Positions 8,358 through 17,430 of a DNA stretch of 64,000 nt are shown here, piece after piece. Source of the DNA: Caulobacter segnis (GTDB taxonomy: Bacteria; Pseudomonadota; Alphaproteobacteria; Caulobacterales; Caulobacteraceae); assembly GCF_019931575.1 (NCBI RefSeq), contig NZ_CP082923.1, positions 1,550,001 to 1,614,000 of the forward strand, given 5' to 3'. Each line of letters begins with the position of its first letter. Positions within the stretch are counted from its first letter, which is position 1. The notes under the pieces were generated by a model that saw only the letters and a list, made by a program, of their open reading frames with translations, was not told the origin of the DNA and ran no database searches. Made by a program: the position numbers and the translations under genes.

Positions 8358-9263
8358 TCAGCCTCCGGCCATCTTTCGGAAGAACTTCTGACCCTGTTCG
8401 CCGCCGTTGAAGTAGGCCTTCTGGCCCGCCTCATCGGTGATCTTGTCCCAGCTGTCGCGAACCTCTTCGGCCGAGAGGCCGCCTTCGCCCAGATAGACGC
8501 CCTCGGTCTCGTAGATGCGCGACAGGGCGAAGGCGCCGGCGCCGGCGGTCAGGATCGCGCCGGTCGGGGCCTCGTCCGAGGCCAGGTAGACGACGCCGGG
8601 GGTGACGTATTCCGGGGCCAGCTTGGCCAGCACTTCCGGCGGCATCAGGCCTTCGGTCATGCGGGTGGCCGCGACCGGGCTGATGGCGTTGATCTTCACG
8701 TCGTTCTTGGCGCCCTCGAGCTTCAGGGTGTTCATCAGGCCCAGCACCGCCATCTTGGCCGCGCCATAGTTGGACTGGCCGAAGTTGCCGTACATGCCCG
8801 ACGACGAGGTGGTGACGACGATGCGGCCGTAGTTCTGGGCCTTCATGATGTCCCAGACCGCCTTGATCGGCTTGAAGGTGCCGAACACGTGCACCTGCAT
8901 GACCAGCTCGAAGTCGGCCAGCTCCATCTTGGTCAGGGTCTTGTCGCGCAGGATGCCGGCGTTGGCGATCAGGATGTCGATGCGGCCCCACTTGTCCATG
9001 GTCGTCTTGACCATGTCGGCGACGCCGGCGTCGTCGGTCACCGAGGCGCCGTGGGCGATGGCCTCGCCGCCGAAGGCCTCGATCTCGGCGACCACCTTCC
9101 GGGCCGCTTCGGACGAGCCGCCCGAGCCGTCGACGCTGCCGCCCAGGTCGTTGACCACGACCTTGGCGCCGCGACGCGCCAGTTCCAGGGCATGCTGCCG
9201 GCCCAGGCCGCCGCCGGCCCCCGTCACGATCGCCACCTTGCCGTCGAAGCGGATGTCCGCCAT
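8358..9263 (-). CDS. SDR-family NAD(P)-dependent oxidoreductase
   Basis: A 301-residue short-chain dehydrogenase related to the dehydrogenase part of peroxisomal multifunctional enzyme type 2. It shows the cofactor motif VTGAGGGLGRQHALELA (about residues 13-29), VNDLGGSVDGSG, NAG in LIANAGIL, the catalytic Ser in TSSSGMYGN and YxxxK in SNYGAAKMAV. The N-terminal VVNDLGG sequence is the hallmark of the beta-oxidation subgroup (3-hydroxyacyl-CoA dehydrogenase), which would fit the neighbouring fatty-acid channel. A GAGGGAG Shine-Dalgarno precedes the ATG at 9263. A role in fatty-acid degradation is an inference. Confidence 0.9.
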   Translation of the reverse strand: MADIRFDGKVAIVTGAGGGLGRQHALELARRGAKVVVNDLGGSVDGSGGSSEAARKVVAEIEAFGGEAIAHGASVTDDAGVADMVKTTMDKWGRIDILIANAGILRDKTLTKMELADFELVMQVHVFGTFKPIKAVWDIMKAQNYGRIVVTTSSSGMYGNFGQSNYGAAKMAVLGLMNTLKLEGAKNDVKINAISPVAATRMTEGLMPPEVLAKLAPEYVTPGVVYLASDEAPTGAILTAGAGAFALSRIYETEGVYLGEGGLSAEEVRDSWDKITDEAGQKAYFNGGEQGQKFFRKMAGG

Positions 9264-9973
9264 GCCGAAGTCTCCCTCAAACGCGTGTTTGGTTTGGCCG
9301 TGTTGTGCGGCGCGGGAGGAGGGGCGTCAAGGGGAGCCCGCGCGCACGGTTCTTCGCCTTCACGCGGCTGGCCCGCTGAAGGGATGAAAGGGACGCGGAG
9401 CGCCCGGGCGACGCCCGGAGTGTGAGTATTGAGTACCGTTTCGACGAAGCCAGAGCGCTCCGCGCAGCCGTTGTCCGAAAGCCTCCGGGTCGCGGGGTGT
9501 TAGCCCGCTCCCGAACGCGCCTCCGGCGGGCGGACAGGCCGGCTAAGCCTGGTCCGGACCGCACGGGCGATTTCAGCCCGCGCCTGTAGTGTCGCCAGCC
9601 CGCGCCCGAGGTCGTTTCTGTGTTCCAGGGTCGACTACCTCGGGGAAGGACGCGGTTGCGGAGTTTCCCCCGCACTGGCGAGCGCGACCCGCTCGACCAC
9701 CCCTGACAGCCGTCACGATCGCCGGCGGACGTCCCTTTCAAGCCATCAGGTGCAGCTAGTATGGGGGCCGGATTCAACGCGGATCATTCAGCGGCGTCTA
9801 AAATCGACAAGCCTTTGAATTCGCCGGATTCGATCTCGCGAATTCCGAGGATAGAGGCCGCTCAATCCCCGTAAGCGGTCCGAGCACGATCGATCTCTCT
9901 GCCCGGAAGCGTACGACGTTCAGAGGGTGCGGTAAGACCGCCTTGAGGCATCCAATCCTGGCGCTCCATGGAT
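9264..9973. other. 710-bp stretch without a convincing gene; hairpin-rich, possible non-coding RNA
   Basis: No frame here has the codon pattern of the neighbouring genes. Between 9370 and 9740 the minus strand can fold into a chain of stable hairpins: GCGGGG-GAAA-CTCCGC (a GNRA tetraloop), CCCGAGGT paired with ACCTCGGG, GCGCGGGC with GCCCGTGC, a CAGGC/GCCTG hairpin extended by CGGA/TCCG, and a closing stem GCGGAGCGC/GCGCTCCGC that encloses CCGGGCG/CGCCCGG. The GNRA loop favours minus-strand transcription. I tested it by eye for RNase P RNA, SRP RNA, tmRNA, cobalamin riboswitch and group I/II intron signatures and found none. Positions 9780-9970 are AT-richer and featureless. The SDR promoter should lie close to 9264. 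Confidence 0.4.
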
Positions 9974-12001
9974 CTATGGACGTTTCGTCGCTACCGCGCA
10001 CGGAACGTCCTTGGCCGTCCAATCGAAATCATAGGTCGCCGGTACGGTCGCTCCGTCGCCGACAGAGGCCTTTCGTCCAGTCGGCTTGTAGGAAATCCAA
10101 CCCATGCTGTTATCGAATCCGGCGATGCGGGCATTGTCACGCTGGGCGGTCGCGGCGTCGATCTCCGCCTGTTCGATCCGCGATCCGCGGACCATGCGAA
10201 CGGCTCCGTCGCGCAGCTCCCACGCGCGGTAGTAGTTGCGACCAAACAAGTGCGCGTCGTAGCTCGCCGCCGACGACCATTGTCTTGGCTGTGTCGAACT
10301 GGGCAACTGTACTGTCGTGACGTGGCAGATGTATTCGGGCGCGGTATAGAAGGGGAGCTCCTTGTTCTGGTCGTCCGCCCGGACGCGCCGCTCGGGCGGA
10401 CTGAAGCCGCCGCCGGGAAGCGACAGCGACTTCGCACCGTCACCATCGTCATCCCAGTCGATCGCGCCGACGCCGCTGATTGTCAGGATGCTTGCCTCGG
10501 CCTTCTCGTCATAGCGCCACCGGACGTCATCGATCGTCTGCCAGGTCTCCCCGACGGCGCGCTGACGGAAGGCCTCCAGCAACTGCCCGGAGGTCACAGT
10601 TGAAAACTGCAACTGCTCCTGAAGGCCCTGCACGCCACGGACGATATGAGTCGACACGATCCGCGCCGGCTTGTCGAAGCCGGCTCGCGCGTCGATTTCG
10701 AACAGGTTGATCTCGTCGGGCGTTGTCAGGGGCTTTGGCGGCAGCCTTTCCAAGTTGCTGCCTTCGGCTGTCAGGGGGAGGCCCCAGTTCACCGGGAAGA
10801 TTGGCCGCGCGCTTGGCTGCGCGACAGGAGGCAGCGTTCCATCGAGCCAGTAGGTCGCGCCATCAATGTGCGCACGCACAAGAACATGATCGAAGAACTG
10901 CGGGATCGGCAAGCGCTGTTCCAAGCCGTCATCGCCGCCTGAGCTCACGATCACTGGCTCGGCTTCGATCCCAAGCTCCTGCAGAAGCGCCAATAGGAGC
11001 GAGGTCTTACCCTTGCAGTCTCCATACCGGCGCTGCCAGGTCTCGTCCGCGGAAGACGGGGTGAGATTGCCGCTATTGAGGCCTACATAGATGTACCTGA
11101 CGTCCTGCTGGACCAGCTTCAACGCGGCGCGCGCACGGTCAAGCGGACCTGCTTGAGCCGCCGCGATACGTTTCGCCTCGCGCTTGACAGAGGAGTCGGG
11201 GGCGAGCGTCGCCGCCTTTGCATAGAGGGGAGCGAAGTGACGTGAAATGGACGCCCAATCGGTGAAATCGGTGAACTCGACCGTGCGCTGCCACTGATAG
11301 CGAGGCGGCGCGTCCTTCGGCGGCGAGACGGTCGCCGGATTGTCGAACCGAAAATCGACAGAACGCTCGCCCTTCACCATGGCCGCGGCCATATCGGGCG
11401 TCATCTTCAGCTTGGGCTCGCGCCCCTGATCCCAGCTAAGCCCCAGATGATACCGCCCCGGCGAAGGACTGGGCGCGATGATGAGAAGCCCAGATTGATT
11501 GCGTTTTAGGGTGGGATCGCTCACGAAGGTCGTGAATTCGATCTCGAGCTCGTCTCCTACCCGGAGGTCCGGCACGCGGAGGACGGCCGTCAGGACGCCG
11601 TCGAGCCGAGCTTCTTCAAGTTGTCCCTCGCGACGCAGGACCTCGAACGAGGCCTGGCTCAAAACGTCCGTGACTTGGCCGTCCCGGATGACGTCTATTT
11701 TATGCACGATCGGTGCGCCGGCCTGCGGGTTCCAGGCGATCGAGATGTTGCCGAGCTGCAGTGCGGCCGATTGCAGGATCTTGATGCGGGAGGCGATATA
11801 CTGCGCCTGTCCCTGATCACTGAGATGTACTTCCGCATCCTGGCGGCGGACGAACATCGGACCATCGACGACTTCGGGTACAGGCAAGAGCCCGGACTGC
11901 GTGGCCCATCCCGGCGCAGGTCCGCGACGGACCTGTTCAGATTGCGCGTACGCCGGACTTCCGACGAGCACGGACGTCAACATCAACAGCAGTACGCGCA
12001 C
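9974..12001 (-). CDS. Exported DUF3857 and transglutaminase-domain protein
   Basis: A protein of about 675 residues with signal peptide (LLLMLTSVLVGSPAYAQ), an N-terminal DUF3857 beta-rich domain (about 55-240) and a transglutaminase/cysteine-protease-like core. The catalytic triad is visible: Cys in RRYGDCKGKTSLL, His in FFDHVLVRAHIDG and Asp in TYWLDGT. Proteins of this architecture are periplasmic and of poorly known role. The start is GTG at 12001 or TTG at 12004, after a GGGAGAGG Shine-Dalgarno; GTG has the better spacing. Base composition looks clearly lower in GC than its neighbours (one 60-base line counted by eye is 55% GC), which suggests lateral acquisition or an unusual codon diet. 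Confidence 0.88.
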   Translation of the reverse strand: MRVLLLMLTSVLVGSPAYAQSEQVRRGPAPGWATQSGLLPVPEVVDGPMFVRRQDAEVHLSDQGQAQYIASRIKILQSAALQLGNISIAWNPQAGAPIVHKIDVIRDGQVTDVLSQASFEVLRREGQLEEARLDGVLTAVLRVPDLRVGDELEIEFTTFVSDPTLKRNQSGLLIIAPSPSPGRYHLGLSWDQGREPKLKMTPDMAAAMVKGERSVDFRFDNPATVSPPKDAPPRYQWQRTVEFTDFTDWASISRHFAPLYAKAATLAPDSSVKREAKRIAAAQAGPLDRARAALKLVQQDVRYIYVGLNSGNLTPSSADETWQRRYGDCKGKTSLLLALLQELGIEAEPVIVSSGGDDGLEQRLPIPQFFDHVLVRAHIDGATYWLDGTLPPVAQPSARPIFPVNWGLPLTAEGSNLERLPPKPLTTPDEINLFEIDARAGFDKPARIVSTHIVRGVQGLQEQLQFSTVTSGQLLEAFRQRAVGETWQTIDDVRWRYDEKAEASILTISGVGAIDWDDDGDGAKSLSLPGGGFSPPERRVRADDQNKELPFYTAPEYICHVTTVQLPSSTQPRQWSSAASYDAHLFGRNYYRAWELRDGAVRMVRGSRIEQAEIDAATAQRDNARIAGFDNSMGWISYKPTGRKASVGDGATVPATYDFDWTAKDVPCAVATKRP

Positions 12002-12078
12002 CAAGCCTCTCCCCCCCGCTCTCGCGCCATTGTGGCATCGACAACCTAAGGTTCAAGGGGGCTTTTATGTCGCGAGCT

Positions 12079-12100
12079 GCGGGCGGGGCTCGCCGCCCGC
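12079..12100 (-). terminator. Hairpin downstream of the adaptor gene
   Basis: A perfect 8-bp stem GCGGGCGG / CCGCCCGC with a six-base loop lies just past the end of the ABC export operon. There is no strong T run, so it may be a weak terminator or an mRNA-stabilising hairpin. Confidence 0.45.
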
Positions 12101-12117
12101 TCTCTTACTGACCGCCC

Positions 12118-13125
12118 CTACGTCTTCTTCTTCGTCATCCCGCCGGCCACCGGCTGGGTCGGCTTGTCGCGCTTTACGCCGGCCTTCTGGCCGGGCTTCA
12201 TGAACTTGACCAGCACGCGCTGGCCGACCAGCAGCGGGGCGCCGTCGGCGCTGACCACCACCTCGACGACGCGCTCGTCGCTGCGCTGGCTGGGATCGTC
12301 CGAGGCCAGCTTGCGGGCGCCGAAGACGGCGGCGCGGCGCAGGACGCGGCCGACATAGGTCAGGTCCGGGTTGCTCTCGGGCTGGATCTCGACCTCCTGG
12401 CCGATCTTCACGTTCGGGATGTCGGCCTCGACGATCTCGGCGCGGACGATGCGCTGGGTGTTCGGCTCGAGGTCGAACATGGCGGTCACGTTCAGGGTCG
12501 AGGCGCCGGCGCCCGGATTGGCCTGGCGGCGGGCGATGCGGCCGTCGGCCGGGGCGCGGATGATCGTCAGTTCCTGATTGTACTGAGCCTGGGCGACCTG
12601 GGCCGAGGCGACCTGGATGGCCGCCTGCTGGGCGCCGATATTGGCCTGGGCCGAGGCGATCTGATCCTTGGCGGCGTCCAGGCGCTGGGCCGCGACGAAG
12701 TTCGAGGCGCTCAGGGCCTGCAGACGGTTGTACTCGCGCTGGGCGGTGCGCAGCTGCACCTGGAAGAGCTGCAGCTGGGCCTTGGCCGAGGCCAGGCTGG
12801 CGGCGGCGGTCTGCGAGGCCAGGCGGACGTCGTCGTCCTCCTGCTTGGCCAGCGGCTGGCCGGTCTTCACGATGTCGCCTTCCTGGACATAGACGTCGCG
12901 GACGATGCCCTGGCGGCGCGCGGCCACCTGGATCACGCCGCCCTCGACATCGGCCTTGCCCTGGGCGATGGCCGCGTAGGGGGAGGGCTCCTCCTGGGCG
13001 GCGGCGGCTTCGAGCTTCTTCTTTTTCTCGGCCGCCTGGCCCTTCATGTAGAAGACGCCGCCGCCGAGCAGCAGCGCGACGACGAGGACGATGTAGAAGG
13101 CGGGTCGGCGCAGGAAGCCGGGCAT
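12118..13125 (-). CDS. HlyD/MacA-type periplasmic adaptor subunit of an ABC exporter
   Basis: A 335-residue membrane-fusion protein. A single N-terminal membrane anchor (FYIVLVVALLLGGGVFYMKG, about residues 10-29) precedes a Lys/Glu-rich linker, a split biotinyl-lipoyl domain (VQEGDIVKTGQPLA and APADGRIARRQANPGAG), a long coiled-coil hairpin between them (Q/A-rich, about 110-200) and a C-terminal beta-barrel with VGQRVLVKFMKPG. It is the last gene of the permease-ATPase-adaptor operon, 20 bp after the ATPase. The three-gene set resembles DevBCA/MacAB exporters. No TolC-type outer-membrane partner is encoded nearby. The cargo is unknown. Confidence 0.88.
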   Translation of the reverse strand: MPGFLRRPAFYIVLVVALLLGGGVFYMKGQAAEKKKKLEAAAAQEEPSPYAAIAQGKADVEGGVIQVAARRQGIVRDVYVQEGDIVKTGQPLAKQEDDDVRLASQTAAASLASAKAQLQLFQVQLRTAQREYNRLQALSASNFVAAQRLDAAKDQIASAQANIGAQQAAIQVASAQVAQAQYNQELTIIRAPADGRIARRQANPGAGASTLNVTAMFDLEPNTQRIVRAEIVEADIPNVKIGQEVEIQPESNPDLTYVGRVLRRAAVFGARKLASDDPSQRSDERVVEVVVSADGAPLLVGQRVLVKFMKPGQKAGVKRDKPTQPVAGGMTKKKT

Positions 13126-13145
13126 CGTGAATTTCCCCCAGAAAA

Positions 13146-13895
13146 TCAGTGGCTGAGCGACGCAGGATTGGCGTCGGGCGTTCTCCGCACGTCGTCCAGG
13201 ATCTTGCCGTCCTCGATGTGGATGACGCGGTCGGCATAGGCCTCCAACCGCGGGTCGTGGGTCACGCAGATCACCGCCGCGCCGCGGTCGGTGGCGGCTG
13301 CGCGCAGCAGCTTGATCACCGTCTCGCCGCTCTTGCCGTCGAGGGCCGAGGTCGGCTCGTCGGCGAAGATCAGGTTCGGGTTCTTGGCCAGGGCGCGGGC
13401 GATGGCGACGCGCTGCTTCTCACCGCCCGACAGCTCTGACGGGCGCTGGTTGACGCGGGGGCCGAGGCCCACCGACTCCAGCGCCGCCTGGGCGCGGCGG
13501 GCCTGCTCGGCCTTGCCGACACCCTGATACTTCAGGGCGGTCATCACCTGCTGCTTGGCCGTCAGGGCCGGGAACAGGTTGAAGCCCTGGAAGATGAAGC
13601 CGCAGTGATCGAGGCGGAACTTGTCGATCTTGCCGTTCGACAGGGCCCAGAGGTCCTTGGCTTCCAGGGCCGCGACCTTGCCCTCGTCGGGCTTCAGCAG
13701 GCCCGAGAGCGCGGCGACCAGGGTCGACTTGCCCGAGCCCGACGGGCCCATGACCATGGTCACGTCGCCGTGCTTGGCGTCGAAGTTCACGCCCTTGAGC
13801 ACTTCGATATAGGTGCGGCCGGTCTTGAACCGCTTGACTAGGCCCTTGGCCTCGAGCGCGGTCTCGCCGCGTTTGTGCGCGTTATCACCGGTCAT
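13146..13895 (-). CDS. ABC transporter ATP-binding protein, MacB/LolD/DevA type
   Basis: A 249-residue nucleotide-binding subunit. Walker A is MGPSGSGKSTLVAAL (about residues 48-62), the Q-loop lies in GFIFQGFNLFPALTA, the signature is ELSGGEKQRVAIARAL, Walker B is NLIFADEPTSALD and the switch His is in VICVTHDPR. The Lys-rich PTSALDGKSG and LFPALTA segments are typical of the LolD/MacB/DevA class that powers mechanotransmission rather than bulk transport. Its ATG overlaps the permease stop (ATGA), so the two are translationally coupled and form one complex. Confidence 0.93.
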   Translation of the reverse strand: MTGDNAHKRGETALEAKGLVKRFKTGRTYIEVLKGVNFDAKHGDVTMVMGPSGSGKSTLVAALSGLLKPDEGKVAALEAKDLWALSNGKIDKFRLDHCGFIFQGFNLFPALTAKQQVMTALKYQGVGKAEQARRAQAALESVGLGPRVNQRPSELSGGEKQRVAIARALAKNPNLIFADEPTSALDGKSGETVIKLLRAAATDRGAAVICVTHDPRLEAYADRVIHIEDGKILDDVRRTPDANPASLSH

Positions 13896-15091
13896 CGCAG
13901 CAGGTCCGCGGGTTGGCTGTTCTTGAGGATGCCCAGCGACAGGAAGCCCGACACCATGGAGATCACCACCAGGAAGACGGCGACCACGCCGATCAGCGTC
14001 GGCGGGAAGTACATCGGCACCCCGCCGGCGACGGCGACCAGCGAGACCAGCCAGGTCAGCAGGCCCGCGGCGAAGACGCCGACGATGCCGACCCAGAAGC
14101 TGAGCTCCATGACGATGTTGCGCAGGTCGCCCATCGACACGCCCAGGGCGCGCAGGGAGGCGAACTCCTTGATATTGGCCATGATCGCGCCGCGCAGGGT
14201 CTGCCAGGTGATCACGATCCCGATCAGCAGGCCCAGGAAGGCCGAGAAGCCCAGGATGATGCCGATGATCTGGTCGTCCAGCATGGCGTTGGAGTTGGCG
14301 TCGGCCAGCTCCTGGCGGGTCCAGGCGCGGAACTTGCCGTCGGCCTTCTTGTTCAGCTGGGCCGCGACGATCTCGGCGCGGGCCGGATCCTGGATCTCGA
14401 CCATCAGGGGGCCGACGCGCTGACCGGTGTCGGCCTCGCCCAGCATCCGCAGGGTGTCGCGCGACATGACCAGCGTGGGCTGGATGATGTTGGGATAGCC
14501 GCGGGTGACGACGGCCACATAGACGGTCTTGCCGTTGTAGAGCGCCTTGTCGCCCTTCTTGACGCCCAGGCGCTTGAGGGCCGTTTCGTCGACCGCGATG
14601 GCGTAGGGGCGACGCAGGGCCTCGATCATCGACTGCATGTAGTCGGTCGGCACGGTCACGTAGCCGGGGATCGCGTCGATCACCGTGACGTTGACGAACT
14701 CGCTCTTGCGGGCCGAACCGCCGCCGCCCTTGCCCTTGCCGGCGCGCTTGGCGCGGGCCTCTTCCTTGGCCTGCTGCTCGGGCGACAGGATGTTCTGGAA
14801 GCGGCCGCCCGAGCCGTCCAGCGGCGCGACCTGGGTCACTTCCGGGTGGCTGTAGACCAGCGGGATCATCCGGCGCGGCAGGCCCGAGGGACCGCCGAAC
14901 AGGGCCTTGGCGCCCGGGCCCAGCACCATGATATCGGCGCGGGCGCGGTCGATCTGCGCGGTAAAGCCCTTGCCGATGCCGACGAAAATGCCGACCTGGG
15001 CCAAGATGAGCAGGCCCGAGAAGGCCAGGGCGACCACGGCCGCCATGTAACGTCGCCACTCGTAAAGAAGAGTGGCCAAGGCCAACGACAT
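13892..15091 (-). CDS. ABC transporter permease, FtsX/MacB/DevC family
   Basis: A 399-residue permease with the MacB topology: one N-terminal helix (MAAVVALAFSGLLILAQVGIFVGIG), a large periplasmic domain, then three C-terminal helices (about residues 270-395) ending in the FtsX-like SLGILKNSQPADLLR. The periplasmic domain contains an unusual Lys/Gly-rich stretch near residues 122-145 (AKEEARAKRAGKGKGGGGSA) that looks like an insertion. The RADIMVLGPGAKALFGG segment after the first helix matches the DevC subgroup. It is first in a three-gene operon with the ATPase and adaptor and divergent from the S46 peptidase. Confidence 0.9.
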   Translation of the reverse strand: MSLALATLLYEWRRYMAAVVALAFSGLLILAQVGIFVGIGKGFTAQIDRARADIMVLGPGAKALFGGPSGLPRRMIPLVYSHPEVTQVAPLDGSGGRFQNILSPEQQAKEEARAKRAGKGKGGGGSARKSEFVNVTVIDAIPGYVTVPTDYMQSMIEALRRPYAIAVDETALKRLGVKKGDKALYNGKTVYVAVVTRGYPNIIQPTLVMSRDTLRMLGEADTGQRVGPLMVEIQDPARAEIVAAQLNKKADGKFRAWTRQELADANSNAMLDDQIIGIILGFSAFLGLLIGIVITWQTLRGAIMANIKEFASLRALGVSMGDLRNIVMELSFWVGIVGVFAAGLLTWLVSLVAVAGGVPMYFPPTLIGVVAVFLVVISMVSGFLSLGILKNSQPADLLR

Positions 15092-15249
15092 TCGGACTCT
15101 TGCTCCCCCAAACCGATAGTTGCAGCAATGAACGGCGATCGGCGAACGTCCAAGTTAAATCGGGGTAAGGCGCATTTCAGGGACGAAATATCCACCTGGA
15201 GCGATGAAGGGGGTGGTTGGGCGCCCCTGTCGGGTCTAACCACGATCCA

Positions 15250-17331
15250 GTGCAGCGCTCGAACACGCCCTTCACGATCCTTGGCGCCGCGTCTGGCCTG
15301 GCGCTGGCGCTGGCCGCGCCGCCGTCGGCGCGGGCGGACGAGGGCATGTGGACCTTCGACGCGATCCCGGTCGAGCGGATCAAGGCCGCCTATGGCGTGA
15401 CCCTGGATCGCGCCTGGCTGGACGCGGCCCAGGCCTCGGCCGTGCGGCTGACCAACGGCTGTTCGGCGGGGCTGGTCAGCGGCGAGGGTCTGGCCCTCAC
15501 CAACGGGCACTGCGTCGCCGACTGCGCCCAGGTCCTGTCGGGCGACGGGCGTGACTACGTCCAGGACGGCTTCCTGACCGACGCGCGCGAGGACGAGCGC
15601 AAGTGCGCCGGGATGCAGGCCGAGGTGCTGCTGACCATCATCGACGTCACCGACCAGGTGCGCGCAGCCGCCGAGGGCAAGGCCGGTCGCGATTTCGTGC
15701 GAGCGCGCGACGGGGCCCTGGCGGTGGCCGAGCTGGCGGCCTGCGGCCAGGACCAGACGCTGCGCTGCCAGGCGATCGGTTTCTTCCGGGGCGGCCAGTA
15801 CAAGGTCTACAAGTATCGCCGCTACAACGACGTTCGGCTGGTCTTCGCGCCGGAGACGGCGTCCGCTTCGTTCGGCGGCGATCCCGACAACTTCAACTTC
15901 CCGCGCTACGCCTTCGACGTCGCCTTCGTGCGGCTCTACGCCGACGACGCGCCGGCCGCGACGCCGAACTTCCTGCCCTGGCGCGGCAAGCCACCGGCCG
16001 AGGGCGAGCCGACCTTCGTCGTCGGCAATCCGGGCTCGACCGAGCGCCAGCTGACGGTCGCCCAGCTGGAGACCCAGCGCGATCTGGTCCTGCCGATGCT
16101 GCAGCTGCAGCGGGCCGAGCTGCGCGGTCGGCTGATCCAGTTCGGGCGGGACGACGCCGAGCGGGCCCGCGCCGCCAGCCAGGCCCTGGCCTGGGTCCAG
16201 AACAGCTACAAGCTAGGCCTGGGAAAGCAGGCGGCGCTGAACGACAAGGCCTTCCTGGACGCCAAGCGGGGCGACGAGGCCGCGCTGCGCGCCAAGGTCG
16301 CCGAGGATCCGGCGCTGGTCGGCTTCGCCGGCGCCTGGGACGACATCGCCAAGACCCAGCACGCGGCGGCCGAGCTGTTCCCGGCCATGCGCATGCTCGA
16401 GGCCGGCGCGGGCGGCGGTTCGGAGCTCTACTACTACGCCCGCCTGCTGGTCAGGGCCGCGCTGGAACGGGCCAAGCCCGAGGCCGAGCGCCTGCCGGAA
16501 TTCGCCGACGCCCGCCTGCCGCTGATCGCGCGCAAGCTGGCCGACGCGCCGCCGATCGATCCGGCGCTGGAGCGGATCTATCTGGAGCACTGGCTGCTCA
16601 AGACCCGCGAGGCCCTGACCGTCGACGCGCCCCAGGTCCGGGCGCTGCTGGGCCGCGACAGCCCAGAGCGGGTCGCCGAGGCGCTGTCCGGGAGCGCGCT
16701 GGCCGATCCCGAGGTCCGGATGGCGCTCTGGAAGGGCGGTCTGGCGGCGGTCGAGGCCTCGGACGATCCGATGGTCCGCTTCGTCCTGCGCACGGATCCC
16801 GTCGCCCGCGCGGCCCGGGCCGCCTATGAGGCCGAGGTCTCGGGACCGGTCGACATCGCCGCCGAGAAGATCGCCAGGGCCCGCTTCGCGATGCTGGGCG
16901 ACAATGCTTATCCCGACGCGACGTTCTCGCTGCGCCTGTCCTACGGCAAGATCGCCGGCTGGGAGGCGCGCGGCGCCGCCGTCCCGGCCGCGACCACCTT
17001 CGCCGGCTTCTACGACCGGGTGACCGGCGTCGAGCCCTTCGCCGCCGCGCCGCGCTGGCTGGAGGCTAGGAGCCGGCTGAAGCCCGACACGATCTTCGAC
17101 TTCGTCAGCACCAACGACATCATCGGCGGCAATTCCGGTTCACCGGTGCTGGACGCCTCTGGAAGGCTGATCGGCGTGGCGTTCGACGGCAACCTGCCGT
17201 CGCTAGGCGGCGCCTACGGCTACGAGGGGGCGCGGAACCGGACCATCTCGGTCTCGGCCGCGGCGATCGTCGAGGCCCTGGGCAAGGTCTATGAGCGCGA
17301 GGCCCTGGTGGAAGAGCTGACCGGCCGCTGA
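15250..17331 (+). CDS. S46-family periplasmic dipeptidyl peptidase (DPP7/DPP11-like)
   Basis: A serine exopeptidase of roughly 693 residues that would release dipeptides from peptide N-termini in the periplasm. A signal peptide (FTILGAASGLALALAAPPSARA) leads into DEGMWTFDAIP, the family's standard mature start. The triad elements are His in LTNGHCVAD, Asp in RYNDVRLVFAPE and Ser in IIGGNSGSPVLD; Cys pairs (NGCSAG, HCVADC, ELAACGQ, LRCQAIGF) match known disulfides. The GTG at 15250 is chosen because it puts the signal peptide at the N-terminus; an upstream in-frame start at 15217 is less likely. It is divergent from the ABC export operon, with 158 bp between the starts. Confidence 0.92.
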   Translation: MQRSNTPFTILGAASGLALALAAPPSARADEGMWTFDAIPVERIKAAYGVTLDRAWLDAAQASAVRLTNGCSAGLVSGEGLALTNGHCVADCAQVLSGDGRDYVQDGFLTDAREDERKCAGMQAEVLLTIIDVTDQVRAAAEGKAGRDFVRARDGALAVAELAACGQDQTLRCQAIGFFRGGQYKVYKYRRYNDVRLVFAPETASASFGGDPDNFNFPRYAFDVAFVRLYADDAPAATPNFLPWRGKPPAEGEPTFVVGNPGSTERQLTVAQLETQRDLVLPMLQLQRAELRGRLIQFGRDDAERARAASQALAWVQNSYKLGLGKQAALNDKAFLDAKRGDEAALRAKVAEDPALVGFAGAWDDIAKTQHAAAELFPAMRMLEAGAGGGSELYYYARLLVRAALERAKPEAERLPEFADARLPLIARKLADAPPIDPALERIYLEHWLLKTREALTVDAPQVRALLGRDSPERVAEALSGSALADPEVRMALWKGGLAAVEASDDPMVRFVLRTDPVARAARAAYEAEVSGPVDIAAEKIARARFAMLGDNAYPDATFSLRLSYGKIAGWEARGAAVPAATTFAGFYDRVTGVEPFAAAPRWLEARSRLKPDTIFDFVSTNDIIGGNSGSPVLDASGRLIGVAFDGNLPSLGGAYGYEGARNRTISVSAAAIVEALGKVYEREALVEELTGR

Positions 17332-17378
17332 GGCTTCGTTTCAGGTCGGCAACAGACGGCAACCTGGAACACTTTTGG

Positions 17379-17426
17379 CTCCCTCTCTCCGGCGTCGGCC
17401 TTTCGACGCCTTCAACCAAGGGAGAG
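17379..17426 (+). promoter_or_regulatory. Hairpin able to mask the ribosome-binding site of the EF-hand gene
   Basis: A GGCGTC/GACGCC hairpin (17391-17410) is flanked by CTCCCT or CTCTCC on the left and AGGGAGAG on the right, which is the Shine-Dalgarno of the gene starting at 17431. Outer pairing would bury the ribosome site. The pairing is visible; function is inferred. Confidence 0.35.
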
Positions 17427-17430
17427 CGAT

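Noticed and set aside
9277-9777. 166-codon open frame on the minus strand in the hairpin-rich gap
   Set aside because: Its translation is Arg/Ser/Gly-rich without domain features, unlike real genes here, and it follows the direction of the structured sequence. GC-rich DNA often keeps long open frames by chance.
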